From Amaranthus tricolor (taxonomy: Eukaryota; Streptophyta; Magnoliopsida; Caryophyllales; Amaranthaceae), in contig NC_080050.1 of the NCBI RefSeq assembly GCF_026212465.1, positions 32,853,070 through 32,917,069 on the forward strand: a DNA stretch of 64,000 bases, written 5' to 3'. The notes under the pieces are model-generated. The model was not told the DNA's origin, searched no databases, and saw only the letters and a list, made by a program, of their open reading frames with translations. Positions 42,850 through 57,129 of this stretch are shown here, piece after piece. Position 1 is the first letter of the stretch. Every line of letters starts with the position of its first letter. The translations under genes were made by a program, and so were the position numbers.

Positions 42850-43712
42850 AAACCTTGGATAAGTGGGAGGTCATCATATTAGACATGTTAGTGCGTGTGG
42901 CAATTCTCCTTGTGTAGGAGATGATTTTTATTATTTCATAATCTATTATGTGGCTTGCACATTGGAAGATGAAGTTGGGTGTGCAAGGAAGTAAGAGGGA
43001 TTGAGGTTTGGATCACTTCATGAGGTAATCAAAGAAGTGTATATAGAAAGCCTTGAACAAGACAAGAGGTGCCTTGAAGAAGACAAGAAGGTGCACAAGG
43101 GGGTCTTGGTTCATGCCTTGAACGAGACAAAGATGGGTTGAAAGGTGCCTTGAACCTGGCATCCAACAGAAGAAGTCAATAAATGTTGAAGGCATGGTGC
43201 TCGTTCAAACACATATAGTGCTCATTCGAGCAACACGGTGCAGGGCCAAATCTGACTTTTCTGTTTTGGTTGATACTTGGGGGCAAGTTCTCTATTTGTT
43301 CTAGGGTTTATTCCACTGATTTAGAGGCCTATATAAGGGACTAAAGTAGCATTGAGGATGAGGTGTGGAGGCTAATACAAGAAAAAAGAGGTTTGGAAAA
43401 CTTTGTGTGCTTTGTACTAGTGAGTGTATGTGATCGACATTAAAGGTGAGATCTTTGTGCTTGAGAGGCTATTCTCAAGACTTGTGAGGGTTAGTTTCAT
43501 TAATATAATTTTGATTAATGAATGAAATACTATAATTTTGATTAATGAATGAAATACATTCTTGTTTGAGGAGGAGATATCCAATTAGATATCTCATTAA
43601 TCATTTTTGTGTTATTTGTATTGTTTTTGTTGTTCCTTAGTGTATGTTTTGTTTTTCTATTGCTTTTTTCACCTTGTTCTTCATTATAGAGAATTATTAA
43701 GCCTTTCATTTC
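42850..43712 (+). repeat. Probable degraded LTR (Copia-like)
   Basis: It has a promoter-like CCTATATAAGGGAC (43328-43341), a transcribed-leader-like tail with GTGCTTGAGAGG and ACTTGTGAGGGTTAG, and ends near TTTCATTTCA. Directly after this, GATATGAGCC looks like a damaged GGTATCAGAGCC primer-binding site. A tandem 29-bp repeat (TATAATTTTGATTAATGAAT and following bases) lies at 43500-43558. The left boundary and any partner LTR were not found. Confidence 0.4.
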
Positions 43713-44415
43713 AAGATATGAGCCTACAACACTAGTAGGTAATTGTTGAGAATTGAGTTTTGTCTTGGTTGAAGCAAGTATAGTCTTTTTCATGCAAAAT
43801 CGTAAGATCGAATCTTATCTAGTCTTTTCCTTTTCTCAATTTACCCTATAAAAACAATAGTAAATAATTGCCATGAAGGTGGCTTAAATAAGTTTTCGAT
43901 CTAATATTGATTCAAGTGGCTTTGAAACCAAATTTAGACTGAATTTAGGTGTAGCATACGTAGAAATAGTGGATACCAAATTTTGAGTTAGGTCAAATCA
44001 AGCTGGCTTGGGTTAGTACTTGATTTGTAGTCCATAGCTTACTGTAATGCTATAAGAATTCTGATCCAAGTTAATTGTGTAATTTTATTCTTTTACTTTT
44101 ATTTTAGAAAAGCAATGTAAAAAATAAGTCCTTGAAAAAAGGGTTAGACTAAGATTTAAGAAAAAACTTTATGGGAGTGGAGTTGGGTGTTTCATTAATA
44201 AAAACCAAAAATAAACAATAACTGAAAGTAAGAACTGATGACTAATGACTGAGAACTGAGGAGATCCATCAAGGATGGAATTGTGGTTGACTTCAACATT
44301 GACCTTTGTCCTCCTCAATTTATCCAAGTTGTGATTATCATTTCTTTTACCTTATCATGACATTCATAAAATATCCCAAGATATTTTTCTCTTATTATTG
44401 AGCAACAAAGTCATA
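43713..44415. other. Intergenic DNA, nothing recognised
   Basis: AT-rich, no supported gene or repeat boundary. Confidence 0.45.
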
Positions 44416-44899
44416 CTTCCTCCGTTTCATTTTAAATTTGCATCATTTTTTATTTTGGTCTGCCCTATTTATTTGTATCATTTTTATTTTTTGACAATGG
44501 CCTACCACTTTCTTTTAATATCATCCATACATTTTAATTCTCTTTTAATTTCATCCACACAAGTCATTCTCTCTCTTCATTTATTACCACTTTCTTAAAA
44601 ATACACCAATTCCTCTTTGATGCAATTCAAAGAGGACAGAGCAGTACATATTAAATGATTTTTTCTTCTTTCGTCTTTTATTTAGTATGATTTTTTTTAT
44701 TTTGAGTTATTTCTTTATATTGTATCTTATTTATTTTTTGAAATATACCCATTATTTTCTTTTAATCTTATTCATACATTCTAATTTTATTTGAGACCGA
44801 AGATTATACCCTTTAATACTTACCCTTTTTAATGGACCTCACACCATCCTTAATAACCGTGCCCAAGCAAATGGAACATCTAAATTGGTTCGGAGGGAG
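44416..44899. mobile_element. Two adjacent Stowaway-like MITEs
   Basis: Outer ends CTTCCTCCGTTTCATTTTAA (left) and TTGGTTCGGAGGGAG (right) are Stowaway termini flanked by TA. At about 44630-44670 an internal right-end-like word (AGAGGACAGAGCAGTA) is followed by a new left-end-like word (CTTCTTTCGTCTTTTATTTA), so two elements appear to sit side by side or nested. Confidence 0.6.
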
Positions 44900-46323
<1,424 letters not shown>

Positions 46324-46506
46324 GAAAGAAGAAAAATGTATACTTTGAGACCTCGCTATTATTTATACTCATCCCACCCTCTTGATCCACATTCCTTTCT
46401 TTATTACTCCTTCCTTTGACTTGTGTCTCTCCTAATCCAAACCTCCCTAACTTTCTCTCTCTCTCTATCTCTTCTTTTCGATCCCTCTAGAAGAACTCAA
46501 TCAATC

Positions 46507-47070
46507 ATGAGATTTCTCAGAAGCATAAACACTACAGCTTCATCTTCAGCATCGTCATCACTGGCGCCTGAAGATAGAGAAGCCAAAGATTTCGACTTCG
46601 TCGTTATCCTCGCAGCTCTTCTCTGTGCTTTAATCTGCGTTCTCGGCCTCGTTGCTGTCGCAAAATGCGCGTGGCTCCGGAGATTTTCAGGTGCTGGTAG
46701 TGCTCCGGCGAATAAAGGCTTAAAAAAGAAGGTTTTGAAAGCGCTTCCTAAAGTCGCCTATTCCGTCGATCAACACGCCGGAAAACTCTCTGATGACTGT
46801 GCGATTTGTTTGTCGGATTTTACCGCCGGCGAAGAGATCAGAGTTTTACCGCAGTGCGGCCATGGTTTTCACGTGTTGTGTATTGACACGTGGCTTGGAT
46901 CTCACTCCTCTTGTCCTTCTTGCCGTCAGATCCTCGCTGTTAGGTGCCATAAATGTGGTGGCGGTTTGCCGGACTCATCCTCCGGAGCTCCGACTGGTCA
47001 AGTCACTTATAGTAACAATAATAATCATAATAACAGTAATGTTCATAATCATAATGCTTTCTTACCTTAG
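46507..47070 (+). CDS. RING-H2 finger E3 ubiquitin ligase, ATL8/ATL80 type
   Basis: Single-exon gene for a 187-residue membrane-anchored E3 ubiquitin ligase that would pass ubiquitin from an E2 enzyme to unknown targets. One transmembrane helix spans about 31-52 (FVVILAALLCALICVLGLVA). A basic GLD-type region follows (KGLKKKVLKALPKVAYS, 70-86). The RING-H2 finger has ligands C98, C101, C117, H119, H122, C125, C136 and C139 (Cx2C, x15, CxHx2Hx2C, x10, Cx2C) and the diagnostic proline region CPSCRQIL. The Cys-rich post-RING segment RCHKCGGGLPDSSSG and the FLP end are typical of the ATL8/ATL80 group; the Asn/His-rich stretch near the end is low complexity. The start is the ATG at 46507, because the upstream open frame is pyrimidine-rich leader. 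ATL genes are usually intronless, as here. Confidence 0.95.
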   Translation: MRFLRSINTTASSSASSSLAPEDREAKDFDFVVILAALLCALICVLGLVAVAKCAWLRRFSGAGSAPANKGLKKKVLKALPKVAYSVDQHAGKLSDDCAICLSDFTAGEEIRVLPQCGHGFHVLCIDTWLGSHSSCPSCRQILAVRCHKCGGGLPDSSSGAPTGQVTYSNNNNHNNSNVHNHNAFLP

Positions 47071-50000
47071 CAAACGTTTATTTTTTTTCTTTCACTTTTT
47101 TTGTTTGAATTTTATTTTTCTCTTTTCGCTGGAGTACATAAAACTGTTGTTGTAGTGTAGTATAGAAGTAGTATAAATATGGATAGAATTATTAAGACAG
47201 AATTTATAATGTCATAACTCTTAAGTCAAATTATGGAATTTGCTTTTTAATTTTATAATTTATACAAATTAAGATGAAATTTCCCTTAAAAAAGGGGCGA
47301 TATGATTTCTAAATTGTAGTATGATATGATTAAAACATGTAGCGACAAAATTATCTTGGATGAATTTATGAGTTCTTTTTTCTTATCTGTGAGTGATGAA
47401 TGAATTGGTAACCTAAAAGAAAGAAGACATTTGGGGCTGCTTCTTTGTTTGTGTAAGCTTTAATCTTGGTGGCCGGTGGAGGACTAGGGAGTATCTTTCA
47501 TGTTCTCTTGGCAGTTGGCACTTTGTTAGTTCAAGGGTCCCTACTTTTTTTCCTAATGCTATCACATGAAATATTTTTATTAAAAAAAAAAGGAAAACTT
47601 GGCCCCCATTCCATTGTTCGAAATGTGGTTTAATTTGCCGTCATTTTACCCGCTAATTTCACGATTGTTTATAATCTTTTGGTTTCATTTTAAATGACCT
47701 ATTTATTTTTTACGCGTTTGATGATGCACAATTTAATATTTAATAGTTATAATTGTGTATGATTAAAAATTATAAAAAATAAATATTAATAAATTTTATA
47801 TTTTAGATAAATTAAACAAATTTCATTTGACTATGTCTTAATATAATATAAATTAAGAGTAATAAATGAATAATAACCCAAAAGCAAATGAGACATTTAA
47901 AAAGAAACGAAGAGAGCATATTTTTTAATCAATATGATTTACTTACTTGGTGATAGGTGAATTGCTAAAACAGTTTAGTAAGTTATTCCTAGTTACGAAC
48001 TGCTTTAATGTATTTTTTTTTTTGAAAAATAGATACTAGAAGAATTAAATTTGGTAATTCCTATTTATAAGTAATGTTCAGTCTATTCAAGTTCACATAA
48101 GTATCAACAAAAAAATTGATTTTTTTATAACTAAAATAATAGAAAAATTAGTAAAAATAAGGTTAGTTATGTTTGAATAAGATGATGTCCATAAAGCCTT
48201 ATACAGGTTTTACATTGCATTTGTCCAAGTTGGGATGTGTATGAGTATGAATTTGTTGAGTTTGAGTGAATATTGGTACGAAAAGTCTTATCTGCCGTAA
48301 GTAGTTGATATATAGGTGATGGTATGAGGTTTAATCTGCCTCATATCTACCCACTTTGCCCATGCATTTGCCTCATCCCATACACATTCGATTTGCCTAA
48401 TACCTGTTCGAATCATATTTACAAATTAAGAACTTTAATTTTATCGTATTACATTGCAAGATTTATATAAAATTATATTCATGATAAATATGCTCTCATA
48501 ATGGTTGGAAATGCAAGATTTATATAAAATTAGATGTTGCATACTCATGAAAAATATGCTTTCATAATAATTGAAATAAGTTGAATGCATATTTAAATGG
48601 ATAGACGTAAATATAAAATTTTTTTTTGGTCATATACTATATTTGATCAATATGTGGTTATTATGAAAATTTTAGGTGCATAAGGAGGGTTTATCGCACC
48701 TGTTGCCTTGCCAATTTGTCATCCTTATTTGTAATAAAGGTAGATTGTTTTAAGTAGTATAGGTTGAGCCTGATTTGTGATCCGGATTGGTCCACCTTAT
48801 AGAGCCTTAATTTGGGGGAAAGTGTGTTGTAGCTCTAACTGCAATTTGAATTGGTTGATGAAAAGTTAAAGCTACTTTTAATCCAAGTTGTATTGTATTT
48901 TCATACTTGGTTACTTAAAAATCAATAATGATTGTTATTTTTGATGTTGTAAATATAGTTTGATTTAAGGGTTAAATCAATTTTTTATTTATTTATTTTT
49001 GTAAAGATAAAAAATACTATTGTATATCTATTTTTTCAAATTCTACTTGAGAAAAATTTATTTAGAATTTAGATGGTGAAACGTTGTCAATTGTCGAATT
49101 GGTTAATTATTTGGTGGTTGTAAATTAAATAGTAGTAGTAGTTAAGATAGAGGACAATTAAAGTGATGAAAGAAAGTTTTTTGGTCACAATTTAAGAAAT
49201 CCCTATCACAAGGGAAGATTATAGAACACACTTTGTGTGATTTGCCATATGCAAATGTTATAAAAGAATTGTTGTTCGGTCACACAATTAAGTGCGATAG
49301 AAATACATAGATAAAGTTTAAAAAAGACTGTTGGCTGCTTAGTTATCTATTTAAAATAATAAAAATCGAAGAAATTCGATCAGTTTAACTTCTACAAAAT
49401 TTTCAATAACTTTATTAGTTATCTATTGTATTTTCATACTTGGTTACTTAGTTCGCTTCGATTCAATTTGATTTATTTAACCTTAAAATAATAATAATTT
49501 TATTAAAATATTTATGAATGAGAATTGTGGATGTATTGAGTGGTAGAGTCACCCATCTTCCACTATGAATAAAAAAAATTCACCATATTTATGAATGGTA
49601 TTAAGTTGTTTAATTATTTTACGTGTAAATGTTTGCATAAAATTGTGAGAAATAGAAAAGAGATGATTGTGATTGAAGGCAAGTAGTAAGTAGTACAACT
49701 TACAGGTAGTTAATTTACTGTTATAATTGTATGACTCAATTACTCTTCTGCCTTACGTTTATTAACTAATCTAACTTCCCTCTTAAGCCTTAACAATTGC
49801 AACTTACAAATTACAATTACTATAAATAAATAACTGTTAAAACTTAGAAGCATGTATTAGTGTTATTGCAAAATTTTACACCATTTAGTAAGAATGATCC
49901 ACACATTTGGCAAGTCAATCTTTAATTTCCGCCATTTTCAACCATATATATTATCTCAATTGAAGAACATATCAGGCATTTTTTATTTTTTTTTTTAGAG

Positions 50001-50800
50001 GAACCTTAGTTTGAATCTGGGCAGGGGTATGAGTGGTGCATGTCAATTAATGAGGCGCTCTCTACATGATAAGTATGCAATACTTTTCCGATAGGGAAGT
50101 TGCAGTGCTGCTTAGTGCTTATATCATTATCATCATCATCATCATCTTCATCTCTTTTTCCTACTCTTCAAAATCTCAACTAACACTAAAATTAATTAAT
50201 CAATCAATCAATCTTTTGTACTTATTTTAGATGGTCCTTCATCATCCAACTCACTTTCTCTTAATTTTCATCTCTAACATAAAATTAAATATTGATATGT
50301 GGACCATAGTTTTTACCAAGAAAAAAGTATCTACCAAAAGAGAAAAGTGATTATAGTAGAAAAGCCATTTTAGTTCTCCGTAAATTATTATAGTATTTAT
50401 TTTTATTGGTGAAATATGGATCAAATGTCATTAATTTGTCAAATTTTGAATTTCTAATTTTCTACCTTTTGTTTATTGGAATTTCTAATTTTCATACTTA
50501 GAAAATATATGCTATGAAAATAAAAGTGAAAGTTATAACTGAAAAATTAATAATTTAAAACATTAATAGGAGTATAAAATTTTAATGTATACCTGTTATT
50601 TAAGTCTATACAGATGATCAGCTTCCATTAATAGGGCAATCATCCAAAAGAAGCCAACGAATAATCACAAACCTATTATTCAAGTTTGTAAAACATTAAT
50701 TGAGCAATCATCAAGAGCAGAACTTAGCACGAGGAGAAGCAACTTGCAATTGTAAGTAGATTTTTTTATTACTAAACTCCTCCTCTCTCAACATCTCAAC
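47071..50800. other. ATL 3' flank and long AT-rich intergenic region
   Basis: After the 3' untranslated region of the ATL-type gene this 3.7-kb interval is AT-rich. I could support no gene, RNA or full transposon. Short microsatellites (for example ATC repeats near 50132) are present. Confidence 0.45.
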
Positions 50801-50819
50801 CCAATCTAACTAGCTTGGA

Positions 50820-51210
50820 ACTTAAAAGATACTCTAAGCTCCGACATCTTCAGTTTCATAGAATTTCAATCTCCGACTAAGGTGTTCCATAGCAATGACA
50901 AAGAAGGAAAGGTGACATAGGGTCTCCTTGTCTAAGACCCTTCTTAGCCTAGAAAGACTAAAATAGGATAGGGGACCCATTATGGAGAATGGATAGACAC
51001 CCAACACACACAAGCCATAACTTAGTTACAGAACTTAGTCGGAAACCAAGCACTTCGGAGTAATGTTCATCCATCCATAACCTTTAATCAACTCAGTTCA
51101 AGAAGGACATTATCAATTAGAAGCCTATCTGGGATAAACCCAGATTGACTCCCATCAATAACCAAATGAATGACTTTTTGAATCCGATTTGTTAAGATTT
51201 TAGAGATGAT
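50820..51210 (-). pseudogene. LINE reverse transcriptase fragment
   Basis: The minus strand reads IISKILTNRIQKVIHLVIDG then QSGFIPDRLLIDNVLLELS, a plant LINE polymerase segment. After further breaks it reads SRLRRVLDKETLCHLSFFVI, the degraded equivalent of the conserved RQGDPLSP region. There are several stops and a deletion between the blocks, so it is a dead copy. Confidence 0.75.
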
Positions 51211-51223
51211 GAGGACGACGATG

Positions 51224-51239
<16 letters not shown>

Positions 51240-51256
<17 letters not shown>

Positions 51257-51524
51257 GCGAAAGAAATACACTACTAAGTGCGAGGAGAACGACTACAAAT
51301 TTATTCCTTTTGCTCTCTCCACCTTTGGAGAGCTAGGCGAAGAAGTCCTCGACCTGCTATCAAGGATTGCATCGATCGCTATGAGCAACTTAAGTATCAC
51401 CAAGACTAAGCAACTCAAGTATCACCAAGACTAGAGCATACATTTTTCACAGGCTAAGCTTTTGTATTCAAAAAGGTGTAGGTGCTCAGCTTATTGCTCG
51501 ACTCCCTATCAATTCTTCGTAAAA
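51240..51524 (+). pseudogene. C-terminal fragment of a repeated plant retroelement-type ORF
   Basis: The plus strand reads CEENDYKFIPFALSTFGELG, EEVLDLLSRIASIA and, after a degraded stretch with a 19-bp-unit repeat (AAGTATCACCAAGACTA twice), LSFCIQKGVGAQLIARLP before a stop. I recall this ending from a family of multicopy plant proteins associated with retroelements. Exact element type is not established. Confidence 0.45.
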
Positions 51525-51548
51525 TCTTTTTCTATCAAATGAAACACC

Positions 51549-51557
51549 ATCATCATC

Positions 51558-51593
<36 letters not shown>

Positions 51594-51594
51594 T

Positions 51595-51658
<64 letters not shown>
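51549..51658. repeat. (AAT)n-(ATT)n inverted trinucleotide repeat
   Basis: A run of ATA/AAT triplets (about 51558-51614) turns into TTA/ATT triplets (to 51658), so the two halves are complementary and can fold. A further (AAT)n run lies at 51222-51254. Confidence 0.9.
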
Positions 51659-52030
51659 TGTTCCAATTTATGTGATTATCTCTCGATGAAGAAAGAAATT
51701 AATTAAAAGAAAAACGACGTATCATTTTATATATTCACCTGGAATTCTGCAAGTCCATCAAAATGATGGAGAGAGAAAGTGAACAAAAAAATTTTGGTTT
51801 CATCAACCATTATAATGCAGCTAAAAAAAAAGCAAATTAAAAGGAAGAACAAGTTATTTTTATAATTTTTTAAGTATAGGATAAATGTAAATCTAAAAAT
51901 TAAAAGGTCAAGGATGAACTTTTAATCATATCTGGTAAAAAAAAATTTAAAAACAAATTCAATAGTTAGTACTTAAAAAACGAAAGAGAAAAATAAATTG
52001 TCAAAAATTTGTCTCTAATTTTTAAATGGT

Positions 52031-52256
52031 ACGGTCTCACGATATGACTATTTTTATTGGGCTGACACAATATATATTTTTTGTCTTAAAATGATCACTT
52101 ATTTATAACGTTAAAATGATCACTTATAATTTTAATGTAATTAATTTTTATAGTCTTAGAATAATTACTTATAACCTTAAACGATCACTTATAATTTTAA
52201 AGTAATCAATTGAAAAAATAGGCTATTATATAAACCCGTCTTATGGTGAGACATTC
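52031..52256. mobile_element. MITE with GGTCTCAC-type inverted termini
   Basis: Left end ACGGTCTCACGATATGAC mirrors right end GTCTTATGGTGAGACATT. The interior has four imperfect repeats of GATCACTTATAA separated by TTTTAA words. About 225 bp, non-coding. Ends of this kind are common in plant MULE-type MITEs. Confidence 0.6.
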
Positions 52257-53138
52257 TATACAAAACAATCTCAAAATTTGTACCTTCAAAATCAATTTTT
52301 CTAATGATAAAACCAACCTTCAATCCTCCACCAAATGAAATGGACAATGGTTGCGAACATACGCATGGCACAACATATGGTTGGAGGGCCCATGGATATG
52401 CAATATGCATGGCACTAGTGCCAAATCAAATATTAATTTCACTTGTAAATAGTAATATTTATATTTAATTAATCAAGTCAATGGCATTTTAATATAAATT
52501 TTATTTATGGCAAGTGTACAGCGTACACATAGCGACAGGTCAAACACAAGAAAACTAATTTTAATATCTTTGCGCAACTTTAGATGTACACAATGAAATA
52601 AAACAATATATGATTTATTTTTGGAAAAACTAACATTAATGTAGCTTACAAAGGATACGCATCGAGTCGTCGCTTAAAAAGCGGTGACTTGTTGCTCATT
52701 AGTCTACTGACGAACTTCAAACAACCATCATTTCTTGCTTGGGTGTCAAAATTGTGCATATAATTTACTGTTGAAAAGCTCTTAATGTCTAATTTCTTAT
52801 GCGTGCATGCTAGTTGAATCAATATGATCTCCCTATCAAAAGTTATGCTCGAAAGAGTAAACTTGTGTTAAATTTCATTTAAATATTTTTGCATTTTGAA
52901 AACTTTTTAGCTCTTTTGCTTATCTTTTGTGTAAAACTTCATCAATCAAATCAAAATCACCCTACTAAACTCCATAGTCATCTAGATAATTAGAATTATG
53001 TAAGAAACTATCAACTCTCAAAATTAATAAATATAACCGAAATGAGTAAAATTGTATAAACCCTTCAAAATAAGCACAAAACGACTTAGAACAACCATCA
53101 TAAAGAAGTTTAAATCATAAGAATAAGTGAAAATAATT
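52257..53138. other. Intergenic DNA, nothing recognised
   Basis: AT-rich sequence up to the Gypsy element; no supported gene or repeat boundary. Confidence 0.45.
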
Positions 53139-53608
53139 TGATGCAAATCTAAGGCATACTAGATCCTCTAGATTGCATAGATGAGAATTAACCCAATATA
53201 AGACTTTGAAACCCAATGATTTACACACAAGACTGATTTACACAGCCTTTGTCAATCACAAACACAACCACGAAACTGGTTCTTGATATGATTGTGATGA
53301 ACTAGTCAGGTTTGGCTTCACTCACCACACCTGTCTAATTCCCTTACTCAATTCAAGGATACTTCCTTGGATTGGATGATTTCTTGAAATTTCGGTGATT
53401 GTTCCACAATCAGGGAAATCCAAAAGAGATGCTCCACACCTCTTGATGAAGTTTTGCACACACAAACACTTCTAAACACAATTTATTTCAAAACTGAATT
53501 ACTTGATTAATACTTGACTGCCTGTTTACAAGGGAAATCCTAGGCATATTTATAGATTTTGGCTTACTACTAGCCGTTACAACTCATGCCTTAAACACGT
53601 GATTTATT

Positions 53609-55582
53609 TGTAACACCCCCATAATTAGGTCAAATTTTAAAAAGATTTTTTTTTAGGAAAACATAAACCAAACTCTATCATGGGAGTGTTATCGCCACAT
53701 CTATTTCTAAGAAAATAAATGTAAGGCTTAACGACTAAGAAATAACTTAATAACTTTAAATCCAACAGAGGGTCTTACAATAAGAAAAGACTGAAACGCA
53801 ATCTATGTCTATATAAAATTTAAACAACTTAAAATAAGATTTAAACTGAGATACGACTATAATAAAAGCTACGTTTCTAGGTGATCCTCACTCTACGATT
53901 CCCACGTCATTAATAACTTGCAACATAAGAATGCAAGAAAAACAAGGGAAGAACTCCCAAAATCAAGAAATTAAGTAATTCTAACTCCATCCCGTAACAG
54001 AATCAAGTTTGAAAAAAAGTTAAGAAATACTCTTAAAATATAATCAAATTGAAAATAATTTTAGAAAATAATATATAGTTGGTTAAACATCAATTTGTAT
54101 AAACAATATAAATTCAAATAAACCAATTAATTAATTTGATAGTTAATAATGAAGACACATGAATCCAATTATTAGTTTGAGGGAACGAGAACGCCAGTAG
54201 GCCAAGGTTTTACTCCTATACCTACTTTATCAAGAGGTCGTCACCCCAAATAAATCATCAAGGCCAGTAGAGTAGTCTCAGGTAATCCTAGTGTGCACAC
54301 CCCTTCTATTTGGATCACAACAAATAGCAAGAAGACCAAACATCGTATCAAGTAGCAGAAATAATAACCCGTCGACAGCTATACTAACCAAACAGAGCAA
54401 CCTGTTCATCACCCTTATACTTGGATCACAACAAATATAAGAGCTTCATTTCCCTCGTGTTACACTTTACGTGATTTAATATATTTTAATAATTAGTCGC
54501 GAGCACACAAACATATAGTAAAACATACATTATACATTTTATTTTATAACCATAAATTTTCCCAATAAACATATCTCGATAATATTCAATTGCATTATTA
54601 ATATCATAATATTTTTCTCCCAAATTCAAACGCATTTAAAATCATTATTAAAATAATAATTTAACTTTTATCAAAATAATAATATTATAAATATTTCTCT
54701 TTCAAATTAAACCGTATTTAATTTCGTTATCAAAATAATAGTATAAATTTTATCAAAATAATAATTATAAATTGAAAGTTTGACAAAAATAATAGTAAAT
54801 ATAATTTGAGAATAAATAAAACATAATATCATACGAAATAATATCATAGAAAATCATGCATCCCATTTAAACATATTAATTATTACTTATCACATAATAC
54901 TAACGGGATAGTCCTAATTAGATGGACATTGAGAATTACCTTGTAAAACGAGCCTAGAATATAAATGTACACTCTTATCAAACTTCCTTTACGAACTTAA
55001 CGTTCGAAGTATAATTGTTGTTTGTAATTTGTATATAGAAAATGTCTAAAGATTAAAAAATACTATCAAGGTGAAAAAGAAATTGATAATAATAGATGTA
55101 AAGAAAGACAAATGGTTAATGAGAGGAAAAGCATAAAAAGAAGAAGTATGAAAATTAATACGGTCAAATAATTTAAAGAGTAAATTGGTTAATTTATAAT
55201 AGAGCAATAATGTTGGTTACAATTAGAGGAAAAGTGGGAAGGATAATGGAGACAAATGAGGAGTTATTTTAGGAAGTGGAAAAGGAAGTTTAATTTTAAA
55301 TTTTTTTTTAGTAACGTGTAAATGAGTTTTTCTAAACTTAATTATTTTTTTTTATATTAAAACTACTCCTAAATTTTTGGGTTTGTTTTCTTTTTTTAGT
55401 CTTATTTTATTTTATTTATTTATTTTATTAAAACCTAAATTGTTTCTCTTTTTTTTGAACGTATAATTTTCTTAACCAATTTATTATTTAGTTTAAAGTT
55501 TCTAAATTTTAAATTATTAATTATTTATTTTTCTATTTTTATTTATTTTTTTATTATTATTAAAAATATCTCGAATATTACA
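53609..55582 (-). mobile_element. Solo LTR (~1.97 kb) of another Gypsy element, nested
   Basis: On the minus strand it begins TGTAATATTCGAGATATTTT and ends GGGGGTGTTACA, both typical plant Ty3/Gypsy LTR ends. It is flanked by a perfect 5-bp duplication TTATT (53604-53608, 55583-55587). There are no coding regions, primer site or second LTR, so the internal part was probably removed by LTR-LTR recombination. It sits inside the 3' LTR of the element at 53139-59358 and is therefore the younger insertion. Confidence 0.88.
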
Positions 55583-55955
55583 TTATTAATTAACAAAAAC
55601 AAAAATAACAGAAAACAGAAATCACGTCAGCTACAGAAGGAAGCTTTGTTTTTCTGTCTGACAGGGCTCCTTAGCTCATGTCCTTTGTCACGTGCTTGGA
55701 TTCCTTGGCCTTGACCATTGTTCTCCTTTGTAGTCTGTCTCGCAGGCTACCTCTGTGTCCCTTAGATTGACCAAGAAAGCTCTTGTACCCTTCGTGTTTA
55801 GCCCATATAAGGTGACTTGGCAGTCAGTTTGTTCAATCTGGTCTGTTCTTGGTATTGAGTTGCTGGGCAGCCTTTGTTGGTCTTCTTGGGCTGAGTTTGG
55901 GTCTTCTCTTGGGCCTACCTTGCTACTTTCTCTTGAAACATGTACATTTATTTCA

Positions 55956-57122
55956 ACTCCTCCCTCTTGGGAAAGAACTGTCCTCAATTCTTCAACAGGA
56001 GAGTATAGGGTTAAATCTCCTATGTTGAATGTGGAGGATATGTTGTACTCCTTTGGCAGCTTTATCTTGAATGCATTATTTCCATATTGTTGTAGCACTG
56101 GGAAGGGGCCTATGGCTCTTGGCATGAGCATGTTCTTTCTCAAATGGGGAAATTTCTCTTTTCTGATGTGCACCCAAAGAAGATCACCTTCCTTGATAGG
56201 CTGTTTTGCCCTGTGGTGTTTGTCAGCCTGCATCTTGTACCTTCTATTGGTCTCTGTAATGTGTTCCTAGATCTGCTTGTGTAAGGATTCCATGGTCTTA
56301 ACTTGGTCTACTGCATCTGTATTCATTATGTTCAAACAAGGCAAGTCAATTATGGATATAGGCAACAAAGGGTTAGTGCCATAAACACACTCGAAAGGTA
56401 AGTGTTTAGTAGCATGGCTGGGACTTTTGTTGTATGCAAATTCAGCATGACAAAGTTTCAAATCCCAATCTTTGAGGTTCCTACTGACCAAGACCCTAAG
56501 AAGGGTACCGAAGGTTCTGTTTGCAACCTCAGTTTGCCCATCAGTTTGTGGATGATAAACAGTGCTAAACAAAAGCTTTGTTCCCAACAATTTCCACAAG
56601 GTCTTCCAAAAATAGCTTGGAAACTTACTGTCCCTATCAGATACAAGTGAGCTATATTTTGTGCATCATCCACCTTAGAGCAAGCTACAAAGTGTGCCAT
56701 TTTTGAGAACCTATCCACAACAACCATGATTGAGTCCTAACCCCTCCTATTCCTGGGTAAAGCCATCATGAAATACATACTAACATGTTCCCAAGGCTTA
56801 TGGGCTACAGGTAGAGGTAGGTACTCTCCCTTATGAGAGGTGACTTTGGCCTTAAGACAAGCTTCACACTTCAGAACATGTTTGCCTACTGTTCCCAACA
56901 TTTTAGGCCAGTAGAAGTATTGTGCTAACATATCAAGGGTCTTTTGTATCCCAAAGTGTCCTCCTAAGCTTCCCTCATGGACCTCCTTTACTAACACTAT
57001 TCTCAAGAGTATTTGTAGTATGCACAACCTGTTCCCATTGAACAGATAGCCTTGCTGCACAGAGAACAGCCGCTGAGGTTCATTCATACTCTGCTTATAT
57101 ATTTGTGAGAAATCAGGACATT
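55956..57122 (-). pseudogene. Gypsy integrase remnant
   Basis: From 57087 down, the minus strand shows the H2C2 zinc-binding region (VHEGSLGGHFGIQKTLDMLA, CEACLKAK). The catalytic core follows ([31 protein letters not shown]) and then the C-terminal part (KEGDLLWVHIRKEKFP, IGPFPVLQQYGNNAFKIKLP, FNIGDLTLY). Frames change near 56730, 56460-56600 and 56250, and there is a stop near 56736, so it is not functional. No clear chromodomain was recognised. Confidence 0.88.
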
Positions 57123-57129
57123 GTTCATA

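Noticed and set aside
51222..51658. Repeat clusters considered as a CRISPR-like array
   Set aside because: They are trinucleotide microsatellites without spacers; CRISPR is not expected in plant nuclear DNA.
55755..56270. 171-residue plus-strand open frame
   Set aside because: Antisense of the Gypsy integrase end and LTR.
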